NCBI GenBank assembly: GCA_945883455.1
Contig: CAMCXJ010000115.1
Coordinates: forward strand, 1 to 6,674
DNA from: Prosthecobacter debontii
GTDB lineage: Bacteria > Verrucomicrobiota > Verrucomicrobiia > Verrucomicrobiales > Akkermansiaceae
Direction of reading: 5' to 3'
Length of the DNA stretch: 6,674 nucleotides
Position 1 is the first letter of the stretch. Each line of letters starts with the position of its first letter. This document shows positions 1 through 6,610 of this stretch, piece by piece. The position numbers and the translations under genes were made by a program. The notes under the pieces are model-generated. The model saw only the letters and a list, made by a program, of their open reading frames with translations. It made no database searches and was not told the origin of the DNA.

Positions 1-1
1 C

Positions 2-835
2 GTGGGCCTCGTCCCGGCCGCGCTGCAAGGCCAAGACATCGACGCGATGCTCGCCGGTGCGGCGGCGATGGATGGGAAAACGCGCACCCAAGACGCGGGG
101 AAAAACGCAGCGATGCGCCTTGCGATCGCATGGCACAAGGCGACGAACGGCAAGGGCGAGAAGGATATGGTCGTGCTGCCCTACAAGGATTCGCTAGTGC
201 TTTTTTCCAAGTATCTTCAGCAGCTCGTCATGGAATCGCTGGGCAAGGAAAAGGATCTCGACGGCAAGACCGTGAACCAAGGCATCGCGGTTTACGGAAA
301 CAAAGGCTCCACCGACCAGCACGCTTACGTGCAGCAGCTCCGCGATGGGGTGAACAATTTCTTCGCATGCTTCATCGAGGTGCGCCACGGGCGGAAAGGG
401 AAATCCATCGAGGTGGATCCCGGCAACACCAGCCAGGATTACCTGCAAGGATTTCTGCGCGGCACACGCGCCGCGCTTTACGAGAACGGCCGCAACTCGC
501 TGACGATCTCGATCCGCGAGGTGAGCCCGTTCAACCTCGGCCTGCTCATCGCTTTGTTCGAGCGCACGGTTTCCTTCTACGCGTCTTTGGTGAACATCAA
601 CGCCTACCACCAGCCGGGTGTCGAGGCGGGGAAAGCCGCGGCCTCCACCTTTCTCAATCTCCTCGGGCGTGTCCGCAGCCGTCTTGTCTCCGAGGCGAAG
701 ACCGCCGAGCAGGTCGCCTTCGAGGCCGATGGCGATCCAGAAGCCGTCTATCACTGCCTCGTCCACCTCGCCAACAACGGCGAAGCGCAGATCTCCATCG
801 GAAAAACCCCGGCGGATGATCTGTTCCAGCTTTGA
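2..835 (+). CDS. pgi: Glucose-6-phosphate isomerase, C-terminal part (5'-truncated by window edge)
   Basis: This cytoplasmic enzyme interconverts glucose 6-phosphate and fructose 6-phosphate in glycolysis and gluconeogenesis. The 277 visible residues are about the C-terminal half of a family usually 530-560 residues long. The reading frame runs off the left edge, so the GTG at position 2 is probably an internal Val codon and not a start. Seen: GNKGSTDQHAYVQQLRDG at fragment residues 99-116, whose His107 fits the ring-opening histidine of the family, and INAYHQPGVEAGK at 199-211, whose Lys211 fits the C-terminal catalytic lysine. The wording of both motifs resembles the cyanobacterial-type isomerase more than the E. 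coli/animal type. The gene ends in two consecutive in-frame stops, TGA TGA (833-838). No strong terminator follows. Family assignment is very secure. Confidence 0.97.
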   Translation: MGLVPAALQGQDIDAMLAGAAAMDGKTRTQDAGKNAAMRLAIAWHKATNGKGEKDMVVLPYKDSLVLFSKYLQQLVMESLGKEKDLDGKTVNQGIAVYGNKGSTDQHAYVQQLRDGVNNFFACFIEVRHGRKGKSIEVDPGNTSQDYLQGFLRGTRAALYENGRNSLTISIREVSPFNLGLLIALFERTVSFYASLVNINAYHQPGVEAGKAAASTFLNLLGRVRSRLVSEAKTAEQVAFEADGDPEAVYHCLVHLANNGEAQISIGKTPADDLFQL

Positions 836-1008
836 TGAGGGAGGAGACACGCCGCAGACCAGCTTCGTGAGTGGCTTGAAAAATTACGCTCATCACCATC
901 CCCGATGCATGGTGTAAAGGGTGTGTTGCGAGTTGGCTCTGCGAGCTTTCTTCTCGCCAAGCTCCTCGTGGGCGGGGAGTGTTTCGCTCGGCAAACGATC
1001 TTTCCGAT
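836..1008 (+). other. Leader/intergenic region before the aldehyde dehydrogenase, with small inverted repeats
   Basis: These 173 bases between pgi and the dehydrogenase hold no credible gene. Two inverted repeats can be read directly. The first is CACCAT (894-899) with ATGGTG (909-914), loop 9. The second is GCGAG (941-945) with CTCGC (953-957), loop 7; an overlapping alternative pairs TTGGC (933-937) with GCCAA (956-960). Neither is followed by a T-run, so they are not clear intrinsic terminators. No convincing -35/-10 pair was found. Whether pgi and the dehydrogenase share a transcript cannot be decided from the sequence. Confidence 0.4.
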
Positions 1009-2484
1009 ATGGCGACGAAAAAAAAACAGGTGGCGCGCGAACTCCTCTTCGGGGATCTCTGGGAATTCGATCCAGCTCCTGAGACGGCACCGGCGGGCAT
1101 CGCGGATCGATACGGTCTGTTCATCGGTGGTGAGTTCGTCGCCCCGAAATCGAAGAAGTGGTTCGACTCCATCAGCCCGCGCGATGAGGCGAAGCTTTCC
1201 GAGATCGCATTGGCGGGGCAGGCGGATGTGGACGCGGCCTATGCGGCGGCGGCGAAAGCTTTTCCCGCGTGGTCGAAGCTGCCGGGGGCGGAGCGCGGGA
1301 AGTATCTCTACCGCCTGGCGCGGCTGTTGCAGGATCGTGCGCGGGAATTCGCCGTGGCAGAAACGCTCGATGGCGGCAAGCCGATCCGTGAGGCGCGCGA
1401 CTTCGATGTGCCGATGGCCGCCGCGCATTTCTTCTATCACGCGGGCTGGGCGGACAAGCTGGAGTATGCCGCGCCGGGTCGCGACCTGCGCGCGCTCGGT
1501 GTCGTCGGTCAGGTGATACCGTGGAATTTTCCGCTACTGATGCTGGCGTGGAAACTCGCGCCCGCCTTGGCGTTGGGAAACACCGTGGTGCTGAAACCCG
1601 CCGAGACCACCTCCATCACCGCACTGAAATTCGCCGAGCTGATCCGCGACGCGGGATTGCCGCCGGGCGTGGTGAACATTGTCACTGGCGCGGGCGAAAC
1701 GGGAGCTGCCGTGGTGCGGCACAAGACCGCCGCAAAGATCGCTTTCACTGGCTCCACGAGCGTCGGGAAATGGATCCAGCGCGAGCTGGCGGGCACGGGC
1801 AAACGCCTCACGCTCGAACTCGGCGGCAAGGGCGCGAACATTGTTTTCGAAGACGCGGCGATCGACCAAGCCGTTGAGGGTATCATCAACGGAATCTTCT
1901 TCAACCAAGGCCATGTCTGCTGCGCGGGATCACGGCTGCTGGTGCAGGAAAGCATCGAGGCCGTGGTCTTGCGGAAACTCAAGCTGCGGATGAAATCACT
2001 GCGCACCGGAGATCCGCTCGACAAGAATACCGACATCGGCGCGATCAACTCGAAGCAGCAATGGGAGCGCATCACCGAACTCGTCGATGCCGGCGCCAGT
2101 GAGGGCGCGGAGATCCACCAACCCGCCTGCGAGCTTCCGAAAAAGGGCTTTTATTTCCCGCCAACCCTACTCTCCGGCGTGACCCAGAGCCACCGGGTGG
2201 TGAAGGAGGAAATCTTCGGCCCGGTGCTTTCCATACTTACTTTTCGCACGCCCGATGAGGCGGTGGAGAAAGCGAACAATACCGCCTACGGCCTCAGCGC
2301 GGGCGTGTGGACGGACAAGGGATCGAAATACTTGGCTGTCGCCTCACAGCTCAAGGCCGGCGTGGTCTGGGGGAACTCCTTCAACAAGTTCGACCCCACC
2401 TCGCCCTTCGGCGGCTTCAAGGAATCCGGTTTCGGCCGCGAGGGCGGAAGGCAGGGGCTGCTGGAGTATGGGGAGTTGGTTTAG
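1009..2484 (+). CDS. NAD(P)+-dependent aldehyde dehydrogenase family protein
   Basis: It oxidises an aldehyde to the carboxylic acid with NAD+ or NADP+ in the cytoplasm; the substrate cannot be told from sequence. From the ATG at 1009 the protein is 491 residues, normal for the superfamily. Motifs in order: PWNF with Asn173; LKPAE with Lys196, which contacts the cofactor in the family; FTGST (246-250) of the nucleotide-binding fold; LELGGK with general base Glu270; NQGHVCCAGSR with catalytic Cys304 followed by a second Cys305; EIFGPV with Glu401; and the C-terminal FGGFKESGFGREGG. All catalytic residues are intact. An upstream in-frame GTG at 979 would add ten residues; ATG 1009 is preferred because MATKKK is a plausible N-terminus, although neither start has a well-placed Shine-Dalgarno. 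By memory, the closest match is the actinobacterial/verrucomicrobial type often found beside deoxyribose-phosphate aldolase and a second aldehyde dehydrogenase. Neither partner is present here. Confidence 0.95.
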   Translation: MATKKKQVARELLFGDLWEFDPAPETAPAGIADRYGLFIGGEFVAPKSKKWFDSISPRDEAKLSEIALAGQADVDAAYAAAAKAFPAWSKLPGAERGKYLYRLARLLQDRAREFAVAETLDGGKPIREARDFDVPMAAAHFFYHAGWADKLEYAAPGRDLRALGVVGQVIPWNFPLLMLAWKLAPALALGNTVVLKPAETTSITALKFAELIRDAGLPPGVVNIVTGAGETGAAVVRHKTAAKIAFTGSTSVGKWIQRELAGTGKRLTLELGGKGANIVFEDAAIDQAVEGIINGIFFNQGHVCCAGSRLLVQESIEAVVLRKLKLRMKSLRTGDPLDKNTDIGAINSKQQWERITELVDAGASEGAEIHQPACELPKKGFYFPPTLLSGVTQSHRVVKEEIFGPVLSILTFRTPDEAVEKANNTAYGLSAGVWTDKGSKYLAVASQLKAGVVWGNSFNKFDPTSPFGGFKESGFGREGGRQGLLEYGELV

Positions 2485-2668
2485 AAGGGGTGGTTGCAAC
2501 GGGAGATAAAAGTTTGATCTCACGTAAATGGGTCTCTGCGTGCGATCGCATTTCACCCAGCCGGCCGCTTTTGCGTCGCGCGTGGATCACGCTTGCACCG
2601 CATACCGTCTGGAAGATCTCCGCACTATCCGGTTGGAATTTCGCCGCATCCTTTCCATCCTCCTCGCG
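2485..2668 (+). other. Intergenic region before acylphosphatase, with possible stem-loop
   Basis: These 184 bases separate the dehydrogenase stop from the acylphosphatase start. Positions 2503-2530 are the most AT-rich part and could hold a promoter, but no good -35/-10 pair is visible. Just after it lies a possible hairpin: TGGGT (2529-2533) pairs with ACCCA (2555-2559), enclosing TGCG (2537-2540) paired with CGCA (2547-2550). An ATG at 2528 is in frame with acylphosphatase and would add 47 residues, but that extension shows no family similarity, so the stretch is treated as non-coding. Confidence 0.4.
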
Positions 2669-2944
2669 ATGACAGCGAGACGGATCATTTACAGCGGGCG
2701 TGTGCAGGGGGTGGGTTTCCGCTGGACGGCGAAGGAGCTGGCGCGGGGCTACGATGTGCTGGGGACGGTGCGGAACCTACCCGACGGGACGGTGGAGTTG
2801 ATCGTGGCCGGGGAGCGCGGCGAGGTGACGGAGTTTCTGCGCGATCTGCGGGAGGATTCGGCGGTGGCACACCACATCAAGGCGGCGGTGGAGGAGAAAA
2901 TTGCCACGTTGCCAGATCTGAAAGGCTTCACTATCGTCGCGTGA
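2669..2944 (+). CDS. acyP: Acylphosphatase
   Basis: This small cytoplasmic enzyme hydrolyses acyl phosphates to carboxylate and phosphate. The 91-residue product from ATG 2669 matches the usual family length of about 90-100. The phosphate-binding loop is GRVQGVGFR (residues 10-18), with Arg18 as the substrate-binding arginine. The second signature, GTVRNLPDGTVEL (32-44), contains Asn36, the residue that orients the catalytic water. Both active-site residues are therefore present. A longer reading from ATG 2528 is possible, but its first 47 residues do not look like the family. No Shine-Dalgarno precedes 2669. The gene is 33 bases upstream of the zinc-ribbon gene on the same strand, so co-transcription is plausible. 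The physiological role of bacterial acylphosphatases is generally unclear. Confidence 0.95.
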   Translation: MTARRIIYSGRVQGVGFRWTAKELARGYDVLGTVRNLPDGTVELIVAGERGEVTEFLRDLREDSAVAHHIKAAVEEKIATLPDLKGFTIVA

Positions 2945-2945
2945 C

Positions 2946-2963
2946 GGCGATGCTGATATCGCC
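2946..2963 (+). other. Small inverted repeat between acyP and the zinc-ribbon gene
   Basis: GGCGAT (2946-2951) and ATCGCC (2958-2963) form a perfect 6-bp stem with a 6-base loop, starting two bases after the acyP stop and ending 14 bases before the next ATG. No T-run follows beyond TGAATTT. It could modestly affect translation or transcript processing, or be chance. Confidence 0.3.
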
Positions 2964-2977
2964 TGAATTTCAAGACC

Positions 2978-3274
2978 ATGCCCAACTACGACTATGAATG
3001 CCTTGAGTGCGGAAAACGATTCGAGGTTTTCCAGAGTATGAACGACGCGAAGCTTACCGATTGCCCGCAGCCGGATTGTGCGGGGAAGGTGCGGCGCCTG
3101 CTTGGCACGGGAGGCGGGATCATTTTCAAGGGCTCCGGTTTCTACCAGACGGATTACCGTTCTTCCTCTTACGAGTCCGGCGCGAAAGCCGACAAGCCTT
3201 CCGAAAAAAGCGAGCCGAAGCCGGAATCCAAAAAGGCCGACGCACCCGCCCCGGCGAAACCCGCGGCCGGCTGA
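2978..3274 (+). CDS. FmdB family zinc-ribbon protein
   Basis: This is a small protein of the FmdB/putative regulatory zinc-ribbon family, named after a protein of the Methylophilus formamidase region; the true function of most members is unknown. Seen in its 98 residues: the N-terminal MPNYDYECLECGKRFEVFQS with Cys8-x2-Cys11, then Cys29-PQPD-Cys34, giving four likely zinc ligands. The second knuckle is spaced CX4C; the commoner form in the family is CX2C. It is followed by a glycine-rich turn and GIIFKGSGFYQTDYRS (about residues 47-62), the typical end of the conserved domain. The remainder (about 63-98) is a low-complexity tail rich in Lys, Glu, Pro and Ala, probably disordered. There is no signal peptide or membrane segment. 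It lies between acyP and the membrane-protein gene, all on the plus strand. No Shine-Dalgarno is evident. Confidence 0.9.
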   Translation: MPNYDYECLECGKRFEVFQSMNDAKLTDCPQPDCAGKVRRLLGTGGGIIFKGSGFYQTDYRSSSYESGAKADKPSEKSEPKPESKKADAPAPAKPAAG

Positions 3275-3337
3275 GCGGCGCAGTTTTCCGTAAACCCTTC
3301 TTTCCACCCGATCCCACAGCCGCTAAAACCCGATTCC

Positions 3338-4042
3338 ATGTCCGACGAAGAAACCAAAAAGAAACGCGGCGGATGCCTCGGCAAGCTGAGCGGTCTGCTC
3401 GTCCTCGCGTTGTTAGTGGGTCTTGGCGCGGCGCTTTATCACGTTTATCTGCCCCAGGATCTCTCTGACATCGGCGGCGTGGAAGCATCGCTGACAACAC
3501 CCGCCAGCCCGCCGCGCGACCTGCGGGCGGTGCTCCAGAAATCCATCGAGGGCGATTACTCGGTGACCCTTTCGGAAACGGAGCTGAACCAATGGCTGAC
3601 CCGCGAACTGAAACTGAAACAGGGCGGCGAACTCGCCCAATGGGTGTCCCTAAAACGGGTTTGCGTGAGGCTGCGGGCCGGCGTCGCCGAAGTGATCATC
3701 GAGCGCGATGTCGCGGGATATCCACTCACCACCTCGATGTTCCTACAGGTCGAACAGACGGAATCAGCCGAGGGTATCTCGACGCAGATCCACCTCCACG
3801 GCGGCGGTTTCCATGAGCTTGCGCCGATCCCCACGCGCGGCGGACGCTTCGGCCAGCTCACCGTGCCGCAGGGTTTTCTGATCATGGTCATGCCGGACTT
3901 CCGGAAAATTGCGGATCTTTTCGAGACCGAGATCGACCTCGGCTTCCAGCGCATGGCGCGAATCAAGATTGAGGACAAGCGCCTCGTTCTCGATCCGAAA
4001 CAGCCGACGCGAACCGAGTCAGCGGGCGAACAAGTATTTTGA
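3338..4042 (+). CDS. Single-pass membrane-anchored protein of unknown function
   Basis: I do not recognise a named family. The 234-residue product begins with a short Lys/Arg-rich cytoplasmic stretch (residues 1-16), then one hydrophobic helix at about 17-37, which should anchor it N-in with the rest outside the cytoplasmic membrane. There is no lipobox and no obvious cleavage site, so it is probably an uncleaved anchor. The exported part has a linker with PASPPRDL (about 55-62), then YSVTLSETELNQWLTREL (74-91), a pattern loosely like the start of YpmS-type (DUF2140) extracytoplasmic domains. Alternating beta-like segments follow to about residue 220. That similarity is by eye and weak. The start at ATG 3338 gives the positively charged anchor and lacks a Shine-Dalgarno. 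The stop lies only 2 bases before the next gene's ATG, so the two genes are probably translated from one message. Confidence 0.85.
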   Translation: MSDEETKKKRGGCLGKLSGLLVLALLVGLGAALYHVYLPQDLSDIGGVEASLTTPASPPRDLRAVLQKSIEGDYSVTLSETELNQWLTRELKLKQGGELAQWVSLKRVCVRLRAGVAEVIIERDVAGYPLTTSMFLQVEQTESAEGISTQIHLHGGGFHELAPIPTRGGRFGQLTVPQGFLIMVMPDFRKIADLFETEIDLGFQRMARIKIEDKRLVLDPKQPTRTESAGEQVF

Positions 4043-4044
4043 AA

Positions 4045-5490
4045 ATGGAAAAGTCCATCAGGCCGGGTGCGTCGTGTGCCCGGTCGCTGGCTGTCTTTTT
4101 CCTGGCGGTGACGCTCTGCCGGGCGGAAGAGAACCTTGCCAACCAGCCCGCTCCCAAGGCGGTGCCGGTGGAGGATCTTTTGCCGAATTTCGACGGAGCG
4201 GCGGCCGTCTTCAGTCGATCCGAGCAATTCAGGATTTCCGGAGGTCAGGCGGCGACGCGCGGGACGGCGGCGAACCTGGCGGAGGAAACGAAGGACGAGC
4301 TGCTGCGCCTGGCCGAGGAGAAAGACGAATGGAAGGTGCCGATACGTATCAGCCTGCGCGGCAAGCTGGGCGACCCCGCGCCGGCGCGCGAAACGGTATT
4401 GCGGCTCACTTTTGATGAAAACGGCTATGTGATGGAGCTATTCGTGAACCTCAGTAGGGGATTGCGGAACGAACCCTTCAAGCGCGCGGTGACCGAGGCG
4501 CTGGTTTATGCGGGGAGCATTCAAGACAGGCCAAAAGTGGAGTCCGAGGTGCCGCTGACGGTGCCGCCGTGGGTTGTGGAGGGCTTGCGCGAGGCAAGCG
4601 CATGGCGGCTCAAGCAGACGGATAGGAAACTTTACGAGTCGCTGTTCCGTAACGGCGGGCTGTTCAAGTTGGATGACCTCTTCGCGCTTTCCGCGGCGGA
4701 ATACATCTCCATCGATGGAGCTTCGCGCGCGGCCTTCCGGATCTCCGCCGGGGCTCTGATGATGGCGCTCATCGAGCAACCGGATGGCAAGGCCGGTTTC
4801 CGTGCTTTTCTAGCTGAACTCGCCGGCTTCCAGGGCGAGATGCCTGCGCTGCTTCGTAAACATTTCCCGGATCTCAACCTTTCTGAAAAAAGCCTCGAAA
4901 AGTGGTGGGCTCTGCAGCTCGCAAACAAAGGCACGGCTCCGCTCACGGAATCGCTGAGCGTGATCCAGACCGAGCGCGGCTTGGAGGCGGCGCTGCGTTT
5001 GCGCTACAAGGATGAGGCGGGTGTGTTGAAGGAAATTACGCTCGCGGAGTGGCAAAGCCTCGCGGAGCTCGAGCAGCCGGAGCGGATCGAGGCGGTACGG
5101 CTCGCGCAGGATGACCTTTTACGGCTCAGCTACCGGAGCTTCCCTTCCTACCGCGTGCTGCTGCTGGAATACCAAGTGCTGCTCTCGGATTTCGCGAAAG
5201 GTAACACCAAGAGTATGGTGGAATCCCTGCAAGCCCTCACGGAAACGCGCGCGACGATGGTCGCCAAAGCGGAGCGGGCGCGGGATTTCATGGATTGGTT
5301 CGAGATCACCCGCGCACGCGAAACGAGCGGAGCCTTTGACGATTACCTGAGCCTCAAGGCGCGGTTGAAAAGCCGACCCAACACGCGCACGGACAGCCTT
5401 TCGAAATACCTGGATCGGCTCGATCCACTTTTCACGATTCCCGGAGACAAAAAGGCGGAACCGTTTGATTTCATCCCGCCGCCATTTTGA
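4045..5490 (+). CDS. Exported protein of unknown function with a degenerate peptidase-MA-like region
   Basis: The 481-residue product starts with a Sec-type signal peptide: basic residues to Arg13, hydrophobic core SLAVFFLAVTLC at 14-25, and probable cleavage near CRA-EE (27/28). There is no lipobox, so it should be periplasmic or secreted. No named family is recognised with confidence. VPPWVVEGL (173-181) closely resembles the P-W-x-x-E-G segment that carries the third zinc ligand in gluzincin (peptidase MA-like, M1/DUF1570-type) proteins. The segment about 25 residues earlier, where HExxH would be expected, reads TEALV (150-154): Glu is kept but both His are replaced. This suggests a non-catalytic relative, but it is inference. 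The C-terminal third (about 330-460) is charged and probably helical; the tail is Pro-rich (FIPPPF). ATG 4045 is chosen over an overlapping TTG at 4039. No Shine-Dalgarno is visible. The gene sits between the membrane protein and lgt. Confidence 0.85.
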   Translation: MEKSIRPGASCARSLAVFFLAVTLCRAEENLANQPAPKAVPVEDLLPNFDGAAAVFSRSEQFRISGGQAATRGTAANLAEETKDELLRLAEEKDEWKVPIRISLRGKLGDPAPARETVLRLTFDENGYVMELFVNLSRGLRNEPFKRAVTEALVYAGSIQDRPKVESEVPLTVPPWVVEGLREASAWRLKQTDRKLYESLFRNGGLFKLDDLFALSAAEYISIDGASRAAFRISAGALMMALIEQPDGKAGFRAFLAELAGFQGEMPALLRKHFPDLNLSEKSLEKWWALQLANKGTAPLTESLSVIQTERGLEAALRLRYKDEAGVLKEITLAEWQSLAELEQPERIEAVRLAQDDLLRLSYRSFPSYRVLLLEYQVLLSDFAKGNTKSMVESLQALTETRATMVAKAERARDFMDWFEITRARETSGAFDDYLSLKARLKSRPNTRTDSLSKYLDRLDPLFTIPGDKKAEPFDFIPPPF

Positions 5491-5495
5491 GGGTT

Positions 5496-5500
5496 GGAGG
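5496..5500 (+). promoter_or_regulatory. Ribosome-binding site of lgt
   Basis: GGAGG lies 7 bases upstream of GTG 5508, an ideal Shine-Dalgarno distance, and starts 5 bases after the stop of the preceding gene. It is the only strong Shine-Dalgarno sequence before any gene in this window. It favours GTG 5508 over the alternative GTG codons at 5514 and 5529. Confidence 0.7.
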
Positions 5501-5507
5501 TTCGGGC

Positions 5508-6545
5508 GTGCATGTGCAATGTCGCCGCGTGTTCGCAACCTACGTCCATCAGCTTGATCCGATCATCATCGATCTCTTCGGTAAACTCCCGCTGCGCTGG
5601 TACGGCCTCGCCTATCTCGCCGGTTTTCTCGCCGGCTTCGTTCTCCTGAAACGCTTGGCAGAGAAAAAGCTATGGGTCATGGAGCCGGAAAAGACCGCGG
5701 ATTTCATCGCAGCAGCGGCCATGTTCGGCGTGTTCATCGGTGGGCGGCTCGGCTATGTTTTTTTCTATCAGATCCCGAAATATGGCTGGGCGAGTTTCCT
5801 GGACGATCCGCTCATGCTGTTACGCGTCTGGGAAGGCGGCATGGCCAGCCATGGCGGCATCCTCGGGCTGGCGGTCTTCACTTTTTTTTACGCTAGGAAA
5901 CACAAAGTCTCTTGGGCGGGGCTTGCCGACGGGCTATGCGTGGTAGGCCCCATCGGACTACTCTGCGGCAGGATCGCGAACTTCATCAACGGCGAACTCT
6001 ATGGGCGCGTCGCCCATGACGTAGCCTGGGCGGTGAAATTTCCCGATACTTTTAGCAGGCCGGAACTGCCCGAATACGGGCGTTTCAACGAAGCCCTCGG
6101 CGCTGCGGTGAAAGCGGATCCCGCCTTCGCGGAACGGATTGGGAGAATCAGCGAGCAGGGATTCATCGATGCCCGCCCAGCCTATCTCCACGAACTCATC
6201 GAGTCAAATCGCGGGTCGGACGCGGTGAATCAAGCAATCGCGCCCTATCTGGAGGCGCGTCATCCCTCACAGCTTTACGAAGGTTTGCTCGAAGGGGCGC
6301 TGCTCTTCGCGATCCTTTGGATCGTGAGGGTCAAGTTCCCGAAAGCGCCGCATGGGATGATCACCGGGTTGTTCTTCGGTCTCTACGCGACGTTCCGGAT
6401 TTTCGCCGAAGCGTTCCGCGAACCGGACGCGGCATGGGTCATCGATGGCTTCCTGACGAAAGGCCAGTTCCTCTCCCTCTTCATGTATCTCTTCGCCGCT
6501 GGCTTCCTCGTCTTCGCGTTCAGGAACAGAAAAAGCCCCGCCTGA
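5508..6545 (+). CDS. lgt: Prolipoprotein diacylglyceryl transferase
   Basis: This integral membrane enzyme transfers diacylglycerol from phosphatidylglycerol to the lipobox cysteine of prolipoproteins, the first step of lipoprotein maturation. Seen: LRWYGLAYLAGF near residues 29-40; GGMASHGGILG, with His115 matching the conserved HGG histidine; the Lgt signature GRIANFINGELYGR (154-167) with Asn158, Asn161, Glu163 and Arg167; and RHPSQLYEGLLEG (251-263). Several hydrophobic helices span the protein, including the last at about 322-338. From GTG 5508 it is 345 residues, longer than E. coli Lgt (291). Much of the extra length is a region of about 70 residues (180-250) before RHPSQLYE, in the extracytoplasmic part. 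The start is supported by GGAGG 7 bases upstream; GTG 5529 (338 residues, starting at FATYVHQLDP) is an alternative. The gene follows the exported protein by 17 bases, so co-transcription is likely. Confidence 0.97.
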   Translation: MHVQCRRVFATYVHQLDPIIIDLFGKLPLRWYGLAYLAGFLAGFVLLKRLAEKKLWVMEPEKTADFIAAAAMFGVFIGGRLGYVFFYQIPKYGWASFLDDPLMLLRVWEGGMASHGGILGLAVFTFFYARKHKVSWAGLADGLCVVGPIGLLCGRIANFINGELYGRVAHDVAWAVKFPDTFSRPELPEYGRFNEALGAAVKADPAFAERIGRISEQGFIDARPAYLHELIESNRGSDAVNQAIAPYLEARHPSQLYEGLLEGALLFAILWIVRVKFPKAPHGMITGLFFGLYATFRIFAEAFREPDAAWVIDGFLTKGQFLSLFMYLFAAGFLVFAFRNRKSPA

Positions 6546-6610
6546 ACGAACAGCCGGGGACGGAGGTGTGACTCCACTGTGAACCTAGAATCCGCAGTTG
6601 GGGTTTCATT

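Noticed and set aside
121..130. TGCGATCGCA palindrome, also at 2541-2550, resembling the cyanobacterial HIP1 octamer
   Set aside because: Only two copies, one inside pgi, in a GC-rich sequence; chance is sufficient and the genome does not otherwise look cyanobacterial.
130..819. Long second-frame ORF inside pgi, and similar long ORFs in other frames and on the minus strand across the window
   Set aside because: They overlap well-supported genes, have Arg/Pro-rich compositions typical of off-frame reading in GC-rich DNA, and show no domain.
979..1008. Upstream GTG start for the aldehyde dehydrogenase
   Set aside because: The GGGGAG nearby overlaps the GTG itself and so cannot serve as its ribosome site; ATG 1009 gives a more natural N-terminus.
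2528..2668. N-terminal extension of acylphosphatase from ATG 2528
   Set aside because: The extra 47 residues show no family similarity and would make the protein much longer than normal; the stretch also contains the possible leader hairpin.
6536..6559. CCCCG/CGGGG inverted repeat across the lgt stop as a terminator
   Set aside because: The stem is 5 bp with a 14-base loop and no T-run follows.
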